64,000 bases of DNA from Adenanthera pavonina (lineage: Eukaryota > Streptophyta > Magnoliopsida > Fabales > Fabaceae): positions 808,501 to 872,500 of the forward strand of contig JAIVEN010000012.1 in NCBI GenBank assembly GCA_026686845.1. The letters run 5' to 3'. The notes under the pieces are model-generated. The model made no database searches. It was not told where the DNA came from and saw only the letters and a program-made list of their open reading frames with translations. Numbering within the stretch: the first letter of the stretch is position 1; every line of letters begins with the position of its first letter. The translations under genes were made by a program, and so were the position numbers. This document shows, one piece after another, positions 24,190 to 37,765 of the stretch.

Positions 24190-24494
24190 TAAAAATGTCA
24201 CATCTTACATTCCTCTATCTTTCCTGAGTAAATATGCTTAACTTTATCCAAAAATTTGATCTTTAGAAAATTTGAACCCAACTTAAACCTAAAACGATTT
24301 TCATGCTGCTTTTGCTCATTTGCGCATCAATTTTTGAAAATTCGTAACTAATTCTTCAAAAATCGTTTTATAGTGGTTCAAGTCTCTAAAAATAATTTGC
24401 ATTTTGAATTTCATGGGAAAAATAAGGAAACCAGACTTTCTTCACAGAAAATAGTTTAGTTTATTCTAAAAATTTTACTATCTAGATTTCATTC

Positions 24495-26351
24495 TATTAG
24501 GTTTAGATGGTCATCCAAGAGGGGGGTGAATTGGGTGATGCATGATTTTCGTCCTTTTGGAACACAACCCAATTTTACTAGATGTGTAGTAGAACAGGGA
24601 TGAACAAAGTATGAAGAAGTTGGTAGATCAAATGAACAGATAAAGGGCAAGACACAAGAATTTATACTAGTTCAACCCAAACCATTTGGCCTACATCTAG
24701 TCCTCAAGCCACCATTTGAGATTTTTCACTATATCTCATAGGTTTGATCCGGTCAACTGTGAAGCCTCAGTACATCCCATAAGTTTCAGTAGGTACTTGT
24801 AAAACTACTCTTCACACACCCTTGCAAGATATGTAAAATCCCTTAATGTTTCCCCATACTAAGATTCTACCCATAAAATAGTAGAAAAGAATAATTACAA
24901 AAATGAAACTCTCTTTAAAAGCAGATGATACATTGAAAGCTCATTCTATTGATGTGAGTTTTTCAAAGAATGCTGACACATAAATATTTTATGTATTAGA
25001 ACAACATTTTGGCATAACTCACTTAAGATTGTTACCCATAAGTTCAAATGAGGTTTTATTTATAGATTTGTGCTTAACTAGATGTTAGACATGAGATCTA
25101 TCCATTAGGCACAAGTTCTAGCCATTACTTTGCAAAAAGAGATATTCACCAACCGTATTAGATGCATCTATCTCTACAAAATTCAAATTTCAAGGCTCAA
25201 TAGATGAATTTCGCACAGTAAGCATAATTATATGTTCAACGTTAAACTTCAAAAATTCGTCTATCACATAGTGAAATTTGAATTTTTGAGTTTACCAAAG
25301 TTAACCCATGTTAGTTCATGCAAATTTTCATATTGGAAGTGCGTCTGTTGAAGGTTAAACAGTTGTCTTAAGTTTTCATAGTGTATTTTGAAATTTGAAT
25401 TTCAGAAGCTGAAATTTGTTTGTCAAAGGCACATTCAACATGATATAAAAGTTCTCTCTTTGAAATTCGATTGTTAAACTACAAAGTTCATTTGTCAAAT
25501 GCATCCTCTAATGAGACTCACAAGTTCTCATTTTGAAATTTGCACTCTGAAGTCCAAAGTTCGTTTATCAGAGAAGATAACTCTGAACTCTCTTTGAACT
25601 TCACCAACATTTGAATTTTGACAAAGCTTCATACAAATTTTGGACACTTTTACTACCAGTGCTGAGCCTGAAATTTGAACTAACATTCGTCTATTAGAAA
25701 TAAAACCTTTGTAGCTTCAAATTTCACTAAGCAAAGTTCGAATTTTGCACAAAATAAACATGAATTAAACAAAAAATTTATCTATTAGCTAATATTTCTC
25801 AATTCTAACATAAGCTAACATTAGATTTAATTAATTTAACTCATTTAAAACATATGGTAACACGATTAAGTAAATTTCAAAGATTAAAACCACCTCAAGA
25901 CTTAAGTGAAAACAAAATATACCTAATAGCTAGGTCTTTAATACTTGAGCTCCACTTTCACTTGATCATTTCCTTCTTGGCATGCTCCATTTTGATCTTC
26001 AATTCTTGGAACATCCTATCTTTTCTTCTTTCTTGAATGAGACATAATATTGGTTTCCTTTTCTTTATTCTAATACTCACTCTTCCTTATTGGACAATCT
26101 TACATTTAATATATTACACTTATAAACCAAGTAGTTAGTCCAATTTATATATCTAACTTGTATTATACATTGTAAAAGCACAATGGATTGGTACATAGCA
26201 TGATATATGCATTATAGACATAATTAAATACATGCCAATGCACATTTTATTTCTTTAAAGAACACTATATATGTTACACACATATGATGTATTTTTTCCT
26301 TGTTACCCTAAATTTGTCATCATCAAAACTTATATTATATTAATCCCAACA
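24495..26351 (-). mobile_element. Divergent Sirevirus solo LTR with perfect TSD
   Basis: 1857 bp, from TATTAG (TG decayed to TA) to CCCAACA. Flanking CATTC (24490-24494) and CATTC (26352-26356) are identical. It shares the C-rich U5 motif (CCAAGAGGGGGGTGAATTGGG, about 24515), TATA (25057-25065) and the CGAATTT/GTTCGTCT words with family A but diverges at its left end (minus-strand start TGTTGGGATTAATATAAT). Confidence 0.85.
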
Positions 26352-26819
26352 CATTCCAGTAAATTGTCCAGTTTCATATAGCCTCTACTTCAATGTGCCA
26401 TTTCTCCGTACATACAAAGTCAAAATGTTCAAACTTTATGTCATTGAAAAGCCCAATCAATCTAATTTTGAAGCATATAAAAATCTCATGGTGATATTGT
26501 TACTAGCATTTGAATCTTAGAAGGTGAGATTGGGTATCTTAGTAGCAACTTTATACATATAGTTATATTATCACATTAACCTTAAAAACTTTGTAAACAT
26601 TTCATGAAACTTTCTAAAAGAACTAAATTAATTCCATGTTGCTTTTCAAAACTTTGGTATAATCATCATCAAAATATAAGATATCCCAAGTAGACATTTA
26701 AAACAACCAATCATTCATAAAAACATAGATCACTCAACATGGAAATTATGCAATAACGTAAAAGTATTATAAGTCACTATCTCAAAGCTTTAACCTTTTC
26801 TTATCTTTATCCTTGGCTC

Positions 26820-27002
26820 GCAATCTCTCCTTCCTCTTCAAGCTATCCTTTCCTTTTTTCTCTTCCTTTTTTTTCTCTCGGCTCTCTTTCTTTCTTTCTC
26901 TCTTCCTTCCTCTCTCTTCATGCCTTGTTTTCTCTCTCTCTCCCTCTCTCTTTCACACCAAATGTGAGGAATGAAGGGAGTAGGAGCGGCCTTTATATAG
27001 GC
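26820..27002 (-). promoter_or_regulatory. Probable gypsy LTR promoter: TATA plus GA-rich leader
   Basis: On the minus strand CCTATATAAAGG (26991-27002) is followed by AGAGAGAAAG-type repeats to about 26820. The plus-strand LTR K has the same arrangement at 50905-51050 (TTTATAAATATCCC then GA-rich). Promoter role inferred from arrangement only. Confidence 0.5.
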
Positions 27003-27024
27003 TTTCCAAACTTGGCCTCCAAGT

Positions 27025-28862
27025 TGTTGAATCAAGAGTTTTGATGATTCTAAACTAACATTCAAGAGCTTGGATTGAAGATATCAAAGGAGATCAAAGC
27101 TGTCTCAAGTGAAGATTTTCTGAGTTCTTGCTGTTAGATCTTTTGTAGGATCCTTAGCTTTTGTTATGAGTGGGTAAAAAATTTTGATTTGAAGAAAAGA
27201 TGTTTTCAAACTTTGCTTTTATGTTAAATCTTTAAATATTTGAAAAACACCAACAAACAGACGAAGGTTGAAAGTTCAAGCTAAACTGTCAAGTTGAAAA
27301 TTTGAACTTTGCCTTTGGAAATTCGAATTTCGAGCTAAAACTGAATAAGTCTGAAGAGATGGCTCTCTGTCAAATGAATTTTGGCTGTTCAAAATTCGAA
27401 TTTTCATCTAATCTGAAAGAGGCCTTTTGGTAAACAGACAAACTTCACACTTTCAAAATTCGAATTTCAAGTAAAATGAAGTTTATAAAAACCAAAGAAA
27501 TTCGTCTAAAATTATGATAAAGTGCATCTGAAATCAAAATGAAATTGAGTTTGATAAATGCTCTCTGACAGACGAATTTTGAACTTCCAACATTCGAATT
27601 TTCATATAAGTCTGAAAGATGCTTCTTTGCAACAGACGAACTTTGAGTCTTCAAAATTCGAATTTCAAACAAAACAAAAATTGAGAAAATAGAAGAAATT
27701 CGTCTGAAACTATGTTAAAGTTCATCTGAAATCAAGAATGATTTAAGTTTCAAAACTGCTCTTTGACAGACAAACTTTGAACATTAAAATTCGAATTTCA
27801 GAAGCTAAGTTCTTGAGTCTGTTGAAGTGAAACATTGACATACGAATGATAAGAACTTACAACATTCGAATGATGAAATCAGTCTGGAAAGAGTCTCTCT
27901 GATAGACGAATTTCATCCTTTCAAAATTCGAATTTCAAAGAAAGTAATCTACTGTGTCTCTTAAATAGTCAGTGGACAGACGAATTTTGGGATACCAAAA
28001 TTCGAATTTCGAAGGCACTGTAGAAAATTGAAAACACTGTTCACACTTAACCGAAAAAACTTTCTTCTTGGAAATTCGTATGTCACATTGTGAAAATGTT
28101 TTTTTAGTTTCAAAATTCGAATTTCAATTCATAAACAGACGAACTTCGTGCTGTAATGTTGGAAATTCGTCTGTTGACCAACCAAAATTCGAATTTTAGT
28201 ATGTCAGAAATATTAAATGCAGTTGGTAAACGGATAGTTTTTCAGAGTAACCGTTGGATAACTTCCCCAATAGATAGATTTAGTCTCTAACGGATATTTG
28301 AGACCTAAATCTATAAATACAACATCATTTGAAGTTGTGGGTAATGAATCAAACTTGTATATACCGAATTTCTGCTAAATCTTCTTCTCAAAAGCTTTTA
28401 CCCTCTCAATTTCTCTACTTGTACTTAAACTTTCATATCTACTCTTTTCAAGAGAGTTAATTCATTGTAATCAATCTACTCTTCATCTGGAAGATAGATT
28501 TACTTGTGAGGAGTATTCACAAGGGGATTGGGAAGCACATAGTGAAAGTGTTTGGAGAGTTTGAGAGAGCTCAGAAACAGAGCATACTCGTGTACTGTGG
28601 CCTTAGCAAGAAGCCCATTGAAATTCTTGCTGTATAGTGGATAAATCTCAAGAGGTGTCTTGGGGACTGGATGTAGGTCAAGTGGAAAGATCGAACCAGG
28701 ATAAATTACTGAGTCTTCTTCTCCCTATCTTTACTTTTCAGCTTGCTCTGTTTTACGCATTTTTTTCATTATATTGTGATATCTTCACTTACTTCACTTT
28801 GTGCAGAAAAATTTCAATCTTCCCAATTCACCCCCCCTCTTAGGAAGTCAGCCTTGCTAATA
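27025..28862 (+). mobile_element. Sirevirus solo LTR, well preserved, perfect TSD
   Basis: 1838 bp, from TGTTGAATC to GCTAATA (terminal CA decayed to TA). Flanks CAAGT (27020-27024) and CAAGT (28863-28867) are identical. TATA is at 28311-28319. It retains many intact AAATTCGAATTT and CAGACGAA words, so it is among the youngest copies. It sits just upstream of the TATA region of the gypsy LTR it entered. Very similar to the copy at 61214-63074. Confidence 0.9.
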
Positions 28863-30582
28863 CAAGTCTTTATACTTGTCTACCAAGTTCTTCTACTTCC
28901 TCTCTAAGTTGGTTCTCCTTCTTGTCCAAGTTTCTATCATGATATCACCTTCATGACATCTTATTTATGACATCATAATTTGGCACATCAAAATTCCATT
29001 TTTGCCCACACATTTTCGGCTAAGAGAAAAGACTAATTAGAGAGAAACAATTCCTTTTTTTCTAACACTATCATTTAGGGATGACTAGGGAGAAACTAGA
29101 GAGAAAAATTTTCCTTTGCGAACAAAATACTCTTACATTATCCGTCTACATGCTTTTCCTTCGATTTCACATTCCTCAAATACTTGTATTTTGGCATCTC
29201 AATATGTTCTCATATTAATTTCAAAATTAGCTTTTAATTTCCACAACAATTCTAAAATTAATTACATGTAAGGACTATGCTAACATTTTATTCCAATCAA
29301 GGTCCAAACTTATTTCCTTCTAAAGACCTTAGGAAAGCTTAATTTTAGTCAACAACCAATCACTTCTTTGCCCTATAATTACATCCCTACTATTCTTGTG
29401 TAACATCCATAATTCCCTAGATATCATAAAATGCTTAAGTATGTAGTAAATCCAAGATACGGAAATAGATGTAAAAAGGGGTAAAAAGGTCATTTTCTAG
29501 GTCAGGGAAATAAAATGTGAAAATTGTATTCTAGTTCCTAAAAAAATAATTATTTGCATTTTAGTGCTTGGCAAAAATTACAGAAAAGGACCCAAAAGAA
29601 ATGAAAATTATAATTTTACCTTTCCTAGGGGCAATTTCATGAATATGCAAAAATATAGTCAAACTGAAGCTTATGACATACTTGACCCAATAGAATAGTG
29701 TATTGAGGTTAATAGTACAAGGAAAAGGTATTATAGACTCCGCAAAAAGTAGATAAAGTAGGAAGAAAAGTAGTTAGGCCACACATATATACTTTTTGGG
29801 AAAGGATGTTAAAGTAAACACATATCCAAATATAGTTTAATCATGTACCCATAAAAGTAATGAGGTATTGCAAAAGTCACTTTAACAATCCAGGTAAAAG
29901 TAAACCGTATAGAACATATTTGGACTAGGAAAAATATGCAGTATTTTGGATAATATCTCACCTAAAAGTGGCGTGTTCTTATCAGCGCATGGAGAAATGG
30001 ATTATTTAATTATTTCTTTGGGAAAAGTTAATGAGGAAGTTTACCAACCAAGGTTAAAGATTAACCTAGCCAAGTAAATAAGTGAGTTAAGCTTCATCTC
30101 TTTCCTCCTTCGCTGACTTTAGTATGCTCTAAAGAGAGTAAGAGAGCACAAAATTTGCAGGGGAAATAAGATAAGTTGGTATGAAAGAGAGGAGAGAAAA
30201 AAGAGAAGGAAACATGAAGTTGCAAGGTTCAAGTGCAAGATAAGCTATCCTACTATTTCAAATTAGTTGTTTCAAGTAGTTTATGTTAGTTTCATGAAGT
30301 TTTCTTCTCCTCCTTCTCAAGAGTGAGTTTTGGCCATGAGTGGGGAAGTGAAAGAAGTGAGTTTTCATGCAAGAAGCTTAGTAGAAATCATGGTCTAAGT
30401 TGAGAAAACAAGGTTTTGCAAAGGTTTGAGATGAATTGCATGAAAATCAATTCTTTTTCCTTAGAGACAAATTTCAGTTAGAATAGGGGAGTGTGTTAGA
30501 GTAAGAATTTCATGGATTTGATACTAAAAATGGATTCCTCATTGTGGAAAATTTTAAGAATAAGTATTATTTTTATGAAAGA

Positions 30583-33125
30583 TGTAACACCTCTCATTGG
30601 GGCCATTTCCCATGTATTTAATCATTCTAAAGTCCATTTATATCATAGTAGGATCTTAAATCACAATAAAAGCCATAATAAATTTTTCTCAACTTTGGGT
30701 ACTATTCATTTAATTGAATTTATTTATTCCGATTAAATTTTGGAAAATCAATAAAAATTGTATGTATGTGATTCAAGTCTCTAGGGATAGCTTATAACTT
30801 TGTCTACATGGGAAAAATATAAGTCAAAGTAATGATAGTACTAATCTATACAAGGAACTCTGTGAATTTTCACAATTTATATGAAAACTGAAAAAATAAT
30901 CATTTTAATTCGGATTAAATATAAAAATCCGCCAAATATTGCACACATATTCAATCTGAGTGTTCTTTAGACCATTGGAGAGCTCTTCATGTCTACTTTT
31001 AAACCATATACATCATTCATATTTTATATGTCAAAAGTCCAAATAGTGGTATGTTTACTCTACATAGGTCAAAATGACCATTTATACCTTACTACTTTGC
31101 CACAAAAAAACCATAAAATATTTACATGGCCATACATCATTTCCATGTTATACCATACTTTAGCTAGGACCTAAGGCATCATAAAAACTTTAAGAAACAT
31201 ACTTAACATCACATTTACAAAATTACACAAAAGGTCAAAGCTCATGGCCATTGCTAGAATTATCAAGTTAATGGCCAAATTCTTTCTCCTTTCCTTTCTC
31301 TTCCTTGGTGGTCTTGCCATTGTTGCTACCTATTCATAGTTAATATTTGGGAGGGTGAGATTCAAAGAATCTCAGTAGTTAACACCAAACATTCCATCAC
31401 ATCATCACATTAAGCATGAAAACATCAAGATAACATATTTTGAATACATTAACACATGTGCGTCATATGAATTCATAAAATTTTCGGTAGAGTTTCATTT
31501 TGAAAAATGGACATCCCGAGGCCTCAATGCCCCTCAATCAACTCAGCCAATACACATAAATCATCTCAAAATATCATTGCAATCATATGACAAGGCATAA
31601 AGCACATTGAAAACAAACATGATAACATAATGCTAGTATGGGAAATTAACTACCTTATGATGCTCCTTTGCTCTCCAAACTTGGTATGCCACTTCTTGAG
31701 CCTCTTAAAACTTCCTTGAACCTAATCATATCATCATTGAACCAATTTAGCCATTGGTTTTTCGGAATTATACAATGCCATAACACTAAAACCCAAATTT
31801 TTCACTTAGCTTTCCTTTGATCTTTCTTTGTACAACATACTTGTTCTTAAGGTTTTGGACCATGGGGAATCCATTTTTGAGGTCAAAACCATGAAATTCC
31901 AAATCTAAATAGTCCCCCTATTCTAGCAAAAATTGTCTCAAAATGTTTGAAAAAAATTTCCTTCAAATCACTTCAAACCATTCATGGATTCATGCTTCTA
32001 GTGTCTAGTCTATGCTTTTTTCCTAAGTTTAATGGTCCAAAACTCATTCCTATGCTAAAAACCCATTTTTGCTGAAACCCTAAGGTGTAAATGAAGCAAA
32101 AAAAAACCATAAATCATGCTTTGGAAACCATAGATAGTAAGCTTAGGGTAGTAGTAGGCAAGCTTACCAATTTGTGCTTTGAATTTCCTTGGATTTTCCC
32201 TCTTTCTTTCTCTCCTTCTTTCCTCCTTCTCTTGCATTTTCTTTCTGGTCTTTTGTTGCTGGAAGAGCTCATGAAATGAAGTGGGAAATGAGTGGTTAAG
32301 TGGTTTAATTAAGTGGCTAATCACTTAATTAATTAAAGTCACTTTGTTGCTAATCATGGTTACTTTTTCGCATACTTCTTCAAGAAGTATTACAAAATAT
32401 AATATAATATTACTTGAGTCATATGGATGCAGCAAAAGTCACGCATGGGAGAGAAAGAAGTGTCCAAAAATTTCCCAATTTTCCTAATCCAGATATACCT
32501 CAATCCAAATACTTTTTAATCGTACCGATAAAATCATCTTTATACTAATTTAGCATTTTTGGGCTACAGGACTATTCTAATTTTATTTTTATATTTATAT
32601 AATTATTCTATCCCAAATGATATATGTGTATGACCTATATCCTGACCTGATTTCTTTTTAACTATTGGTAGGGCCCATGGTTTACTATTACTTTTGGACA
32701 CTCTGCACTGATTATTTCTTTATTCTTGAACATTAACCCTCAGTGCCATATACCATTGGACTTCTCTCATCGAGGGCTTCATTTTGACAGTAATTTTATA
32801 TATTTACAAAATTACCCTTGACCTGAGTTTAAATTATAATTTTTGAAACGTTTGGGTCATTAAGTGTAATTTTCCCCAAGGCTTTTCTATTTCTTTCTCA
32901 CATAATTTTTTACATTTTTCGGACATGGATATCATTTTATCTCTTTTTAGGGGTAAAAATACAATTTTCACATTTCTCCATCCAACCGGGGAAAAAAGAT
33001 CTCTTTGCCCTATTTCACGCAAAATGGTGTCTGTATATATTTGCGAATTCCTTATACATGTTGCATTATCATTAATTATATCCTTTTTCATTACTTAGTA
33101 TCCAGTGAAATTTTGAGATATTACA
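30583..33125 (-). mobile_element. Gypsy solo LTR (family B), perfect TSD
   Basis: 2543 bp from TGTAACACC to GATATTACA, flanked by AAAGA (30578-30582) and AAAGA (33126-33130). It is the reverse-strand relative of the LTR at 125-4288: its right end mirrors ATATCTCAAAATTTTACT and a CGAGGGCTTCATTTTGAC block near 32770 recurs in the other gypsy LTRs. Confidence 0.9.
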
Positions 33126-35906
33126 AAAGAGGCAAAGAATAACTATTGGATTTTTAGGATTTTATTAGTTCTTTAATAAGCACCACCATGAATCAATGGC
33201 TCAAGTGAGTATTTGATGTTGTATTTAGGTTCAAAAAAGCTTTTAGAAGTCTTATTAAGAAGTGAAACCAAGAGGAAAAGCAAAAAGAATCACCAAGGTA
33301 GCAATTTTCTCTTTAATGCATTATGTTGTCTCATATTGTCTTAAAATGATATATGAATTGCTATATTACTATTGTGATGATTTGTGATTGTTTTGCCTAA
33401 GAATATGTAAGGGTTTTAACCTTAGGATGTCCAGTTTCTAAGGGGAAACTCTACTAAAATTTTTCTAAAATTATATGGCTTATTATGTCTAATATAATTC
33501 TTTGATGTATTATGACTTATATGATGACATGCATGCTTAAATTGAGATTGCTACTGAGATTCTTTGAATTTCATCATTCCCAAAATGACTAATATGTTAG
33601 GTACAAGTCATAGAAAGGTGTAACACCTTCATTTAGACCCATTTTTCCATGTTCTAGAAAAATTCTGGTATTGTTCATTGGGTATTTTCTATTTTATAGA
33701 CTAAACTTTGAAAATTCATAACTAATTTCAACAAAATCATATTAGATTGGTTCGAGTATTTAAAAATAGCTTAAAATATTTTATACATAAAAATAAGAAA
33801 CAAAGCATTGATTGGACCAATTTGTACTCCTCAAAGTTTACTATACATTTGGTCAGTTTTCACCTTCCCTAGATTTTGACCTTAATTTTAAAAATTCATA
33901 TCTCCTGCTACCCTTATACAACTCTTGCATTCTTTATGTCATATGAAAGCTCTATATACCTGCTTTCTAGAAATAATTTTATTCAATTTGTGTAGGGTAT
34001 GGCACTAACTTAAACAGTTGAGGATCAAAACTTAATTTCAACTAGAACAATTTTAGGAAAACTTATGTATCTTTTATTATTTATTTTCAATTACTTTTGA
34101 ACCAATGGCATCTTAAACCTAAGACATAGGGCTTTCCACTCATGCAAACCAACTGAATTTTTGGAGCTTAGTGTGATTTTATTTTTCTTTTTGAAAAAAC
34201 CAATACCTACTATGAAAGTTCCATTTTTTCTTTTACTGTCTAGACCCTTAACTTCTAAAATTTACCATAAATTGTGTACTTATTCAATTTAGGTTTTCTT
34301 TGGCTTTGTGGAAAGCTTATTCCACTAACTATTAGAGAATTTATATCACTTAAACTAACTGCCCTATTTCAAATAGGGTACCTCTGTTCTACTCTGGTTG
34401 GTCATCTCAGACTAAATTATGCCATAATTAACATCATAAGCTTCAATAACATTTTCCATTATCATTCATTGTTCCAATTTCATACATAACATCATTAGGA
34501 ACTTAGATGTATGTGATAATAAATAATGACTATTTCATACAACTATATACCATTTTATACAAATTACATAGAATTAATGAAAAACACAACATAATAGTCT
34601 CTAATCTTCACCATTTACCCCCTCACCTTAGTCTCCCTTGCATCATTGTCATATCTTGTCCCTAGGCATGTTACCAATTTGGAAAGGAATGAGATTCAAA
34701 GAATCTCAGTAGAAACCACCAATCATAAAATCATACTATCATATAATGCAAGTAATTCTCATAAAAATATCATTTAGTCACTTAAAAACATGTATACTTT
34801 TACATTTTAATAGAAAAATTGGCAAAGTTTCCTCTTATTTTTGGGGCATCCTTTAACACCTTACTTTAGGCCTAATTTCTCATGTATTAGACTATAATAA
34901 TATCCAAAAACACTTGAAGAGAAGCTTGAATCAACTTAAAACAAAAATAGAATTTTCTTGAAATTCAGATACTATTCATGTGGCTTAATCTATTTGACCC
35001 GACAAACTTTGAAACTCATAACTAATTCTAGAAAAATCATGTTGAAGTGATTCAATCTCTAAAAATAGCTTGGAATATTCTATCCATAGGAAAAATAATC
35101 AACTGAATGTTTATTTGGTCAATTTATATAGTAAATTCATCCAAAAATTACTGTAGAAATGATCAGTTTCTGAAAACCCTATTTTTTACCATAAATTTGA
35201 AAAATCGTTATAAATTGTACACAACTCCAATTTGAGTGATCTTTATGTCTATGGAAAGATCTTTCTGTCTAGTTATTATTATATAAAAATTATATACCAA
35301 ACATCATAAGGTCTGTACAATACTTCCATTTTCTAATAGTGGTCAATAAAGGTCTCATACATCCTTAATTTTGCCAAAATACTTACTAATATGTACATAC
35401 ATGGCTTTAACTTGTCTTAACTCTACATGATACATCACAAAAGACTTAAGGGAACATATTAACATATAAACACAGCATGAACATGTTCCATAAAATCTTG
35501 CATAGTATTTCAATACATTAGTATCATTCTAAGTATCACTATATTGAATATTAACTTGCTTGCCATTGCCCTTGATTTCTTGGGTGTCCTTGCTATGGCT
35601 TGAACCAAGAATCTCAGTAATAACTACCATATATGCTCACATATCATCATACATTGCAAATATCATTGAAATTGCATCAAGCTTTCAAATAAAATTATTA
35701 GTATACAAATATTTCATAAAAATTTGGGAAACATATCCCCTTATATTTTGGACATTTTTAGGGTCAAATGCCCTTCAAATAATACAGCTAACAAATCCAA
35801 TTCATCACAAAACATCATTTAAATCAACAAACACATCAATTAAGCATTATGGCAATAATAATAATACATACGCATAATAAGGTAAGCTAACTACCTTTGC
35901 GCTTTT

Positions 35907-36687
35907 TGTTGAATCAAGTGTTTTGATGATTCCAAACCAACCTTCAAGAGCTTGGAATAAAGATATCAAAGGTGCACAAAAAGGGTTCAAGTGTAGGAAT
36001 TCTAGAAAAATCAGTGCAAGAATAGATGTAGAATGTTTAGTAATGTTTTAATTTGAGTAAAAAACTTTGATTTGGTGAAAAGATGTTTTAAAACCTTGAC
36101 TCTATGTTAATTCATGGAATATTTGAAAAACACCCACCAACAAATGAAGTTTGAAAGGTTTATACTGATCTGCTGTTTTGAAAATTCGAACTTTGGCTTT
36201 GAAAATTTGAATTTCATATTGAAAATGAACAGGTCTGAAAAGAGGCTTCTCTGACAGACGAATTTTGACTTGAGAAATTCGAATTTGATACGCGTCTAAA
36301 AAGAGTTTTCTCTGACAGACGAACTTTGACTTTTGAAAATTCAAATTTCATATAAAATGCCACTTATGAAAATTGAAAAAATTGTCTGAGAATATGTCAA
36401 AGTTCATCTGAAAACAAGTTTAAAAAGAGCTTTAAAATTGCTCACTGACAGACGAACTTTGAACTTGAAAATTTGAATTTCAGACACAAAGCTTGTGAGT
36501 CTGTTATATTGATATGTTGACATACGAATGACAAAATTCAGAAATTCAAACTTTAAAGTAAGTCTAAAAAGAGGTCTCTCTGACAGACGAACTTTGCCCT
36601 TTGAAAATTCAAATTTCAAATTAATGAATTATTGTGCCTCATTGAACCAGTTACTGACAGACGAATTTTGGGGTTCCAAAATTTGAA
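35907..36687 (+). repeat. Truncated 5' LTR of Sirevirus copy 2
   Basis: It matches the first 780 bp of the 3' LTR, including the CAGACGAA and AAATTCGAA words, and breaks off at CCAAAATTTGAA, where gag sequence (GAATCTGACGATGG) begins. Lacks TATA and U5. Confidence 0.85.
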
Positions 36688-37765
36688 AAAGAATCTGACG
36701 ATGGAGATGAGCTAGATGAAGAAATTCTGGCTATGATGGTCAGAAAATTTGGAAGATTCTACAGCAAGAAGAGAAACAAAAAAATCTTCAAGAAAGGAGT
36801 AGCTGGAGATAGCAAGAGAGAAGCAAAAGAACCTGTCACTTGCTATGAGTGCAAAAACCAGGGACATATCAAATGGGATTGTCCATAATTCCTCAAGAAG
36901 CAAGAGAAAGAAAAGAAAGTTGCAGACAAAGGCAAGAAGAAAAGAGCTTACATCTCATCAATATGGGGCAACAGCTCAGATGAGGAAGAAGATAAAGATG
37001 ATGAAATTGCCAACATCTGTTTGATGACACTTGCCTCTAAAGAAGCTGAAATCTCATGCAACAGTGATCAAGAAGATGAGGTATATGAATATGAACCTTC
37101 ATATTCTGAATTACTAGATGCATTTCATGAGTTGCATGATGAGTTTCTTAAGGTTGCTAAAGAATTGAAGCAAGCTAAGAAAAAGATTAACAAACTAAAA
37201 TCTCAATGCAACATCTCTAAAAATACTTCCCTGCCTATTGCTGAATCTGCTTGCTGTAAATCATGTATTGAATTAAAGTAAACCAATGACTATCTAGTAA
37301 AAAGCATGTCTAGGCTTACTAAAGGTAAATATATGTTGTTTGCTTTAATGGGAAGCCAAAAAATATCATAGGGAAAGGCTAGTCTTGGCTATGATCCTTG
37401 TGCAGTCAAAGAAAAGATTAAGAAAAAGAATCAGAATGTATATATGAGACATTTTGTGCATGCTAGTGGTAATAGAAAGAAAGAACATATTTCATGGCAC
37501 ATTGAATCTTATGATCAACCAAGGCATGTAAAACAAAAATATTACCTGCATTGCTTTCTTCCTGCATCTCAATCCAGCAGTCCCTTCACCACCTATCACT
37601 TTTGTAACAGGAAGGGACATATTTCCAGTTCATGTGCTTTAAATAAAAATGAAATTGACAGGAAGGTTAAATAGTTTCCCAAAGGTACATCTGTCTCTAG
37701 GGAAAAGATTACTGACAGAAAAGGACCCAAGCAAATTTGGGTACCTAAAAAGAAAATACAAACCT
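36688..37765 (+). pseudogene. C-terminal gag of Sirevirus copy 2, two zinc knuckles
   Basis: It opens inside gag with acidic residues and AMMVRKFGRFYSKKRNKK. An intact first knuckle CYECKNQGHIKWDC lies at 36841-36882. An in-frame TAA follows at 36886-36888. Then come a basic run, YISSIWGNSSDEE, the heptad segment with YEPSYSELLDAFHELHDE (37021-37281), and a second knuckle YHFCNRKGHISSSC in which the first Cys is Tyr. Further stops occur at about 37279 and 37669. The gag would package RNA in particles. The N-terminal half is deleted. Confidence 0.8.

Noticed and set aside
26838..27065. 75-aa ORF with an Arg-Glu repeat
   Set aside because: It is the frame through the GA-rich leader of a gypsy LTR, with no conservation beyond composition.
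27445..27672. 75-aa ORF repeated in several family A LTRs (also 53696-53923, 36404-36619)
   Set aside because: It recurs because the LTR palindrome words recur; it crosses no recognisable domain and has no consistent start or length between copies.
36178..36200. GAAAATTCGAA words as heat-shock elements, as in heat-activated copia elements
   Set aside because: Two inverted GAA/TTC pentamers fit, but the third has the wrong spacing (TTCGAA with no gap), so the consensus of three alternating pentamers is not met.
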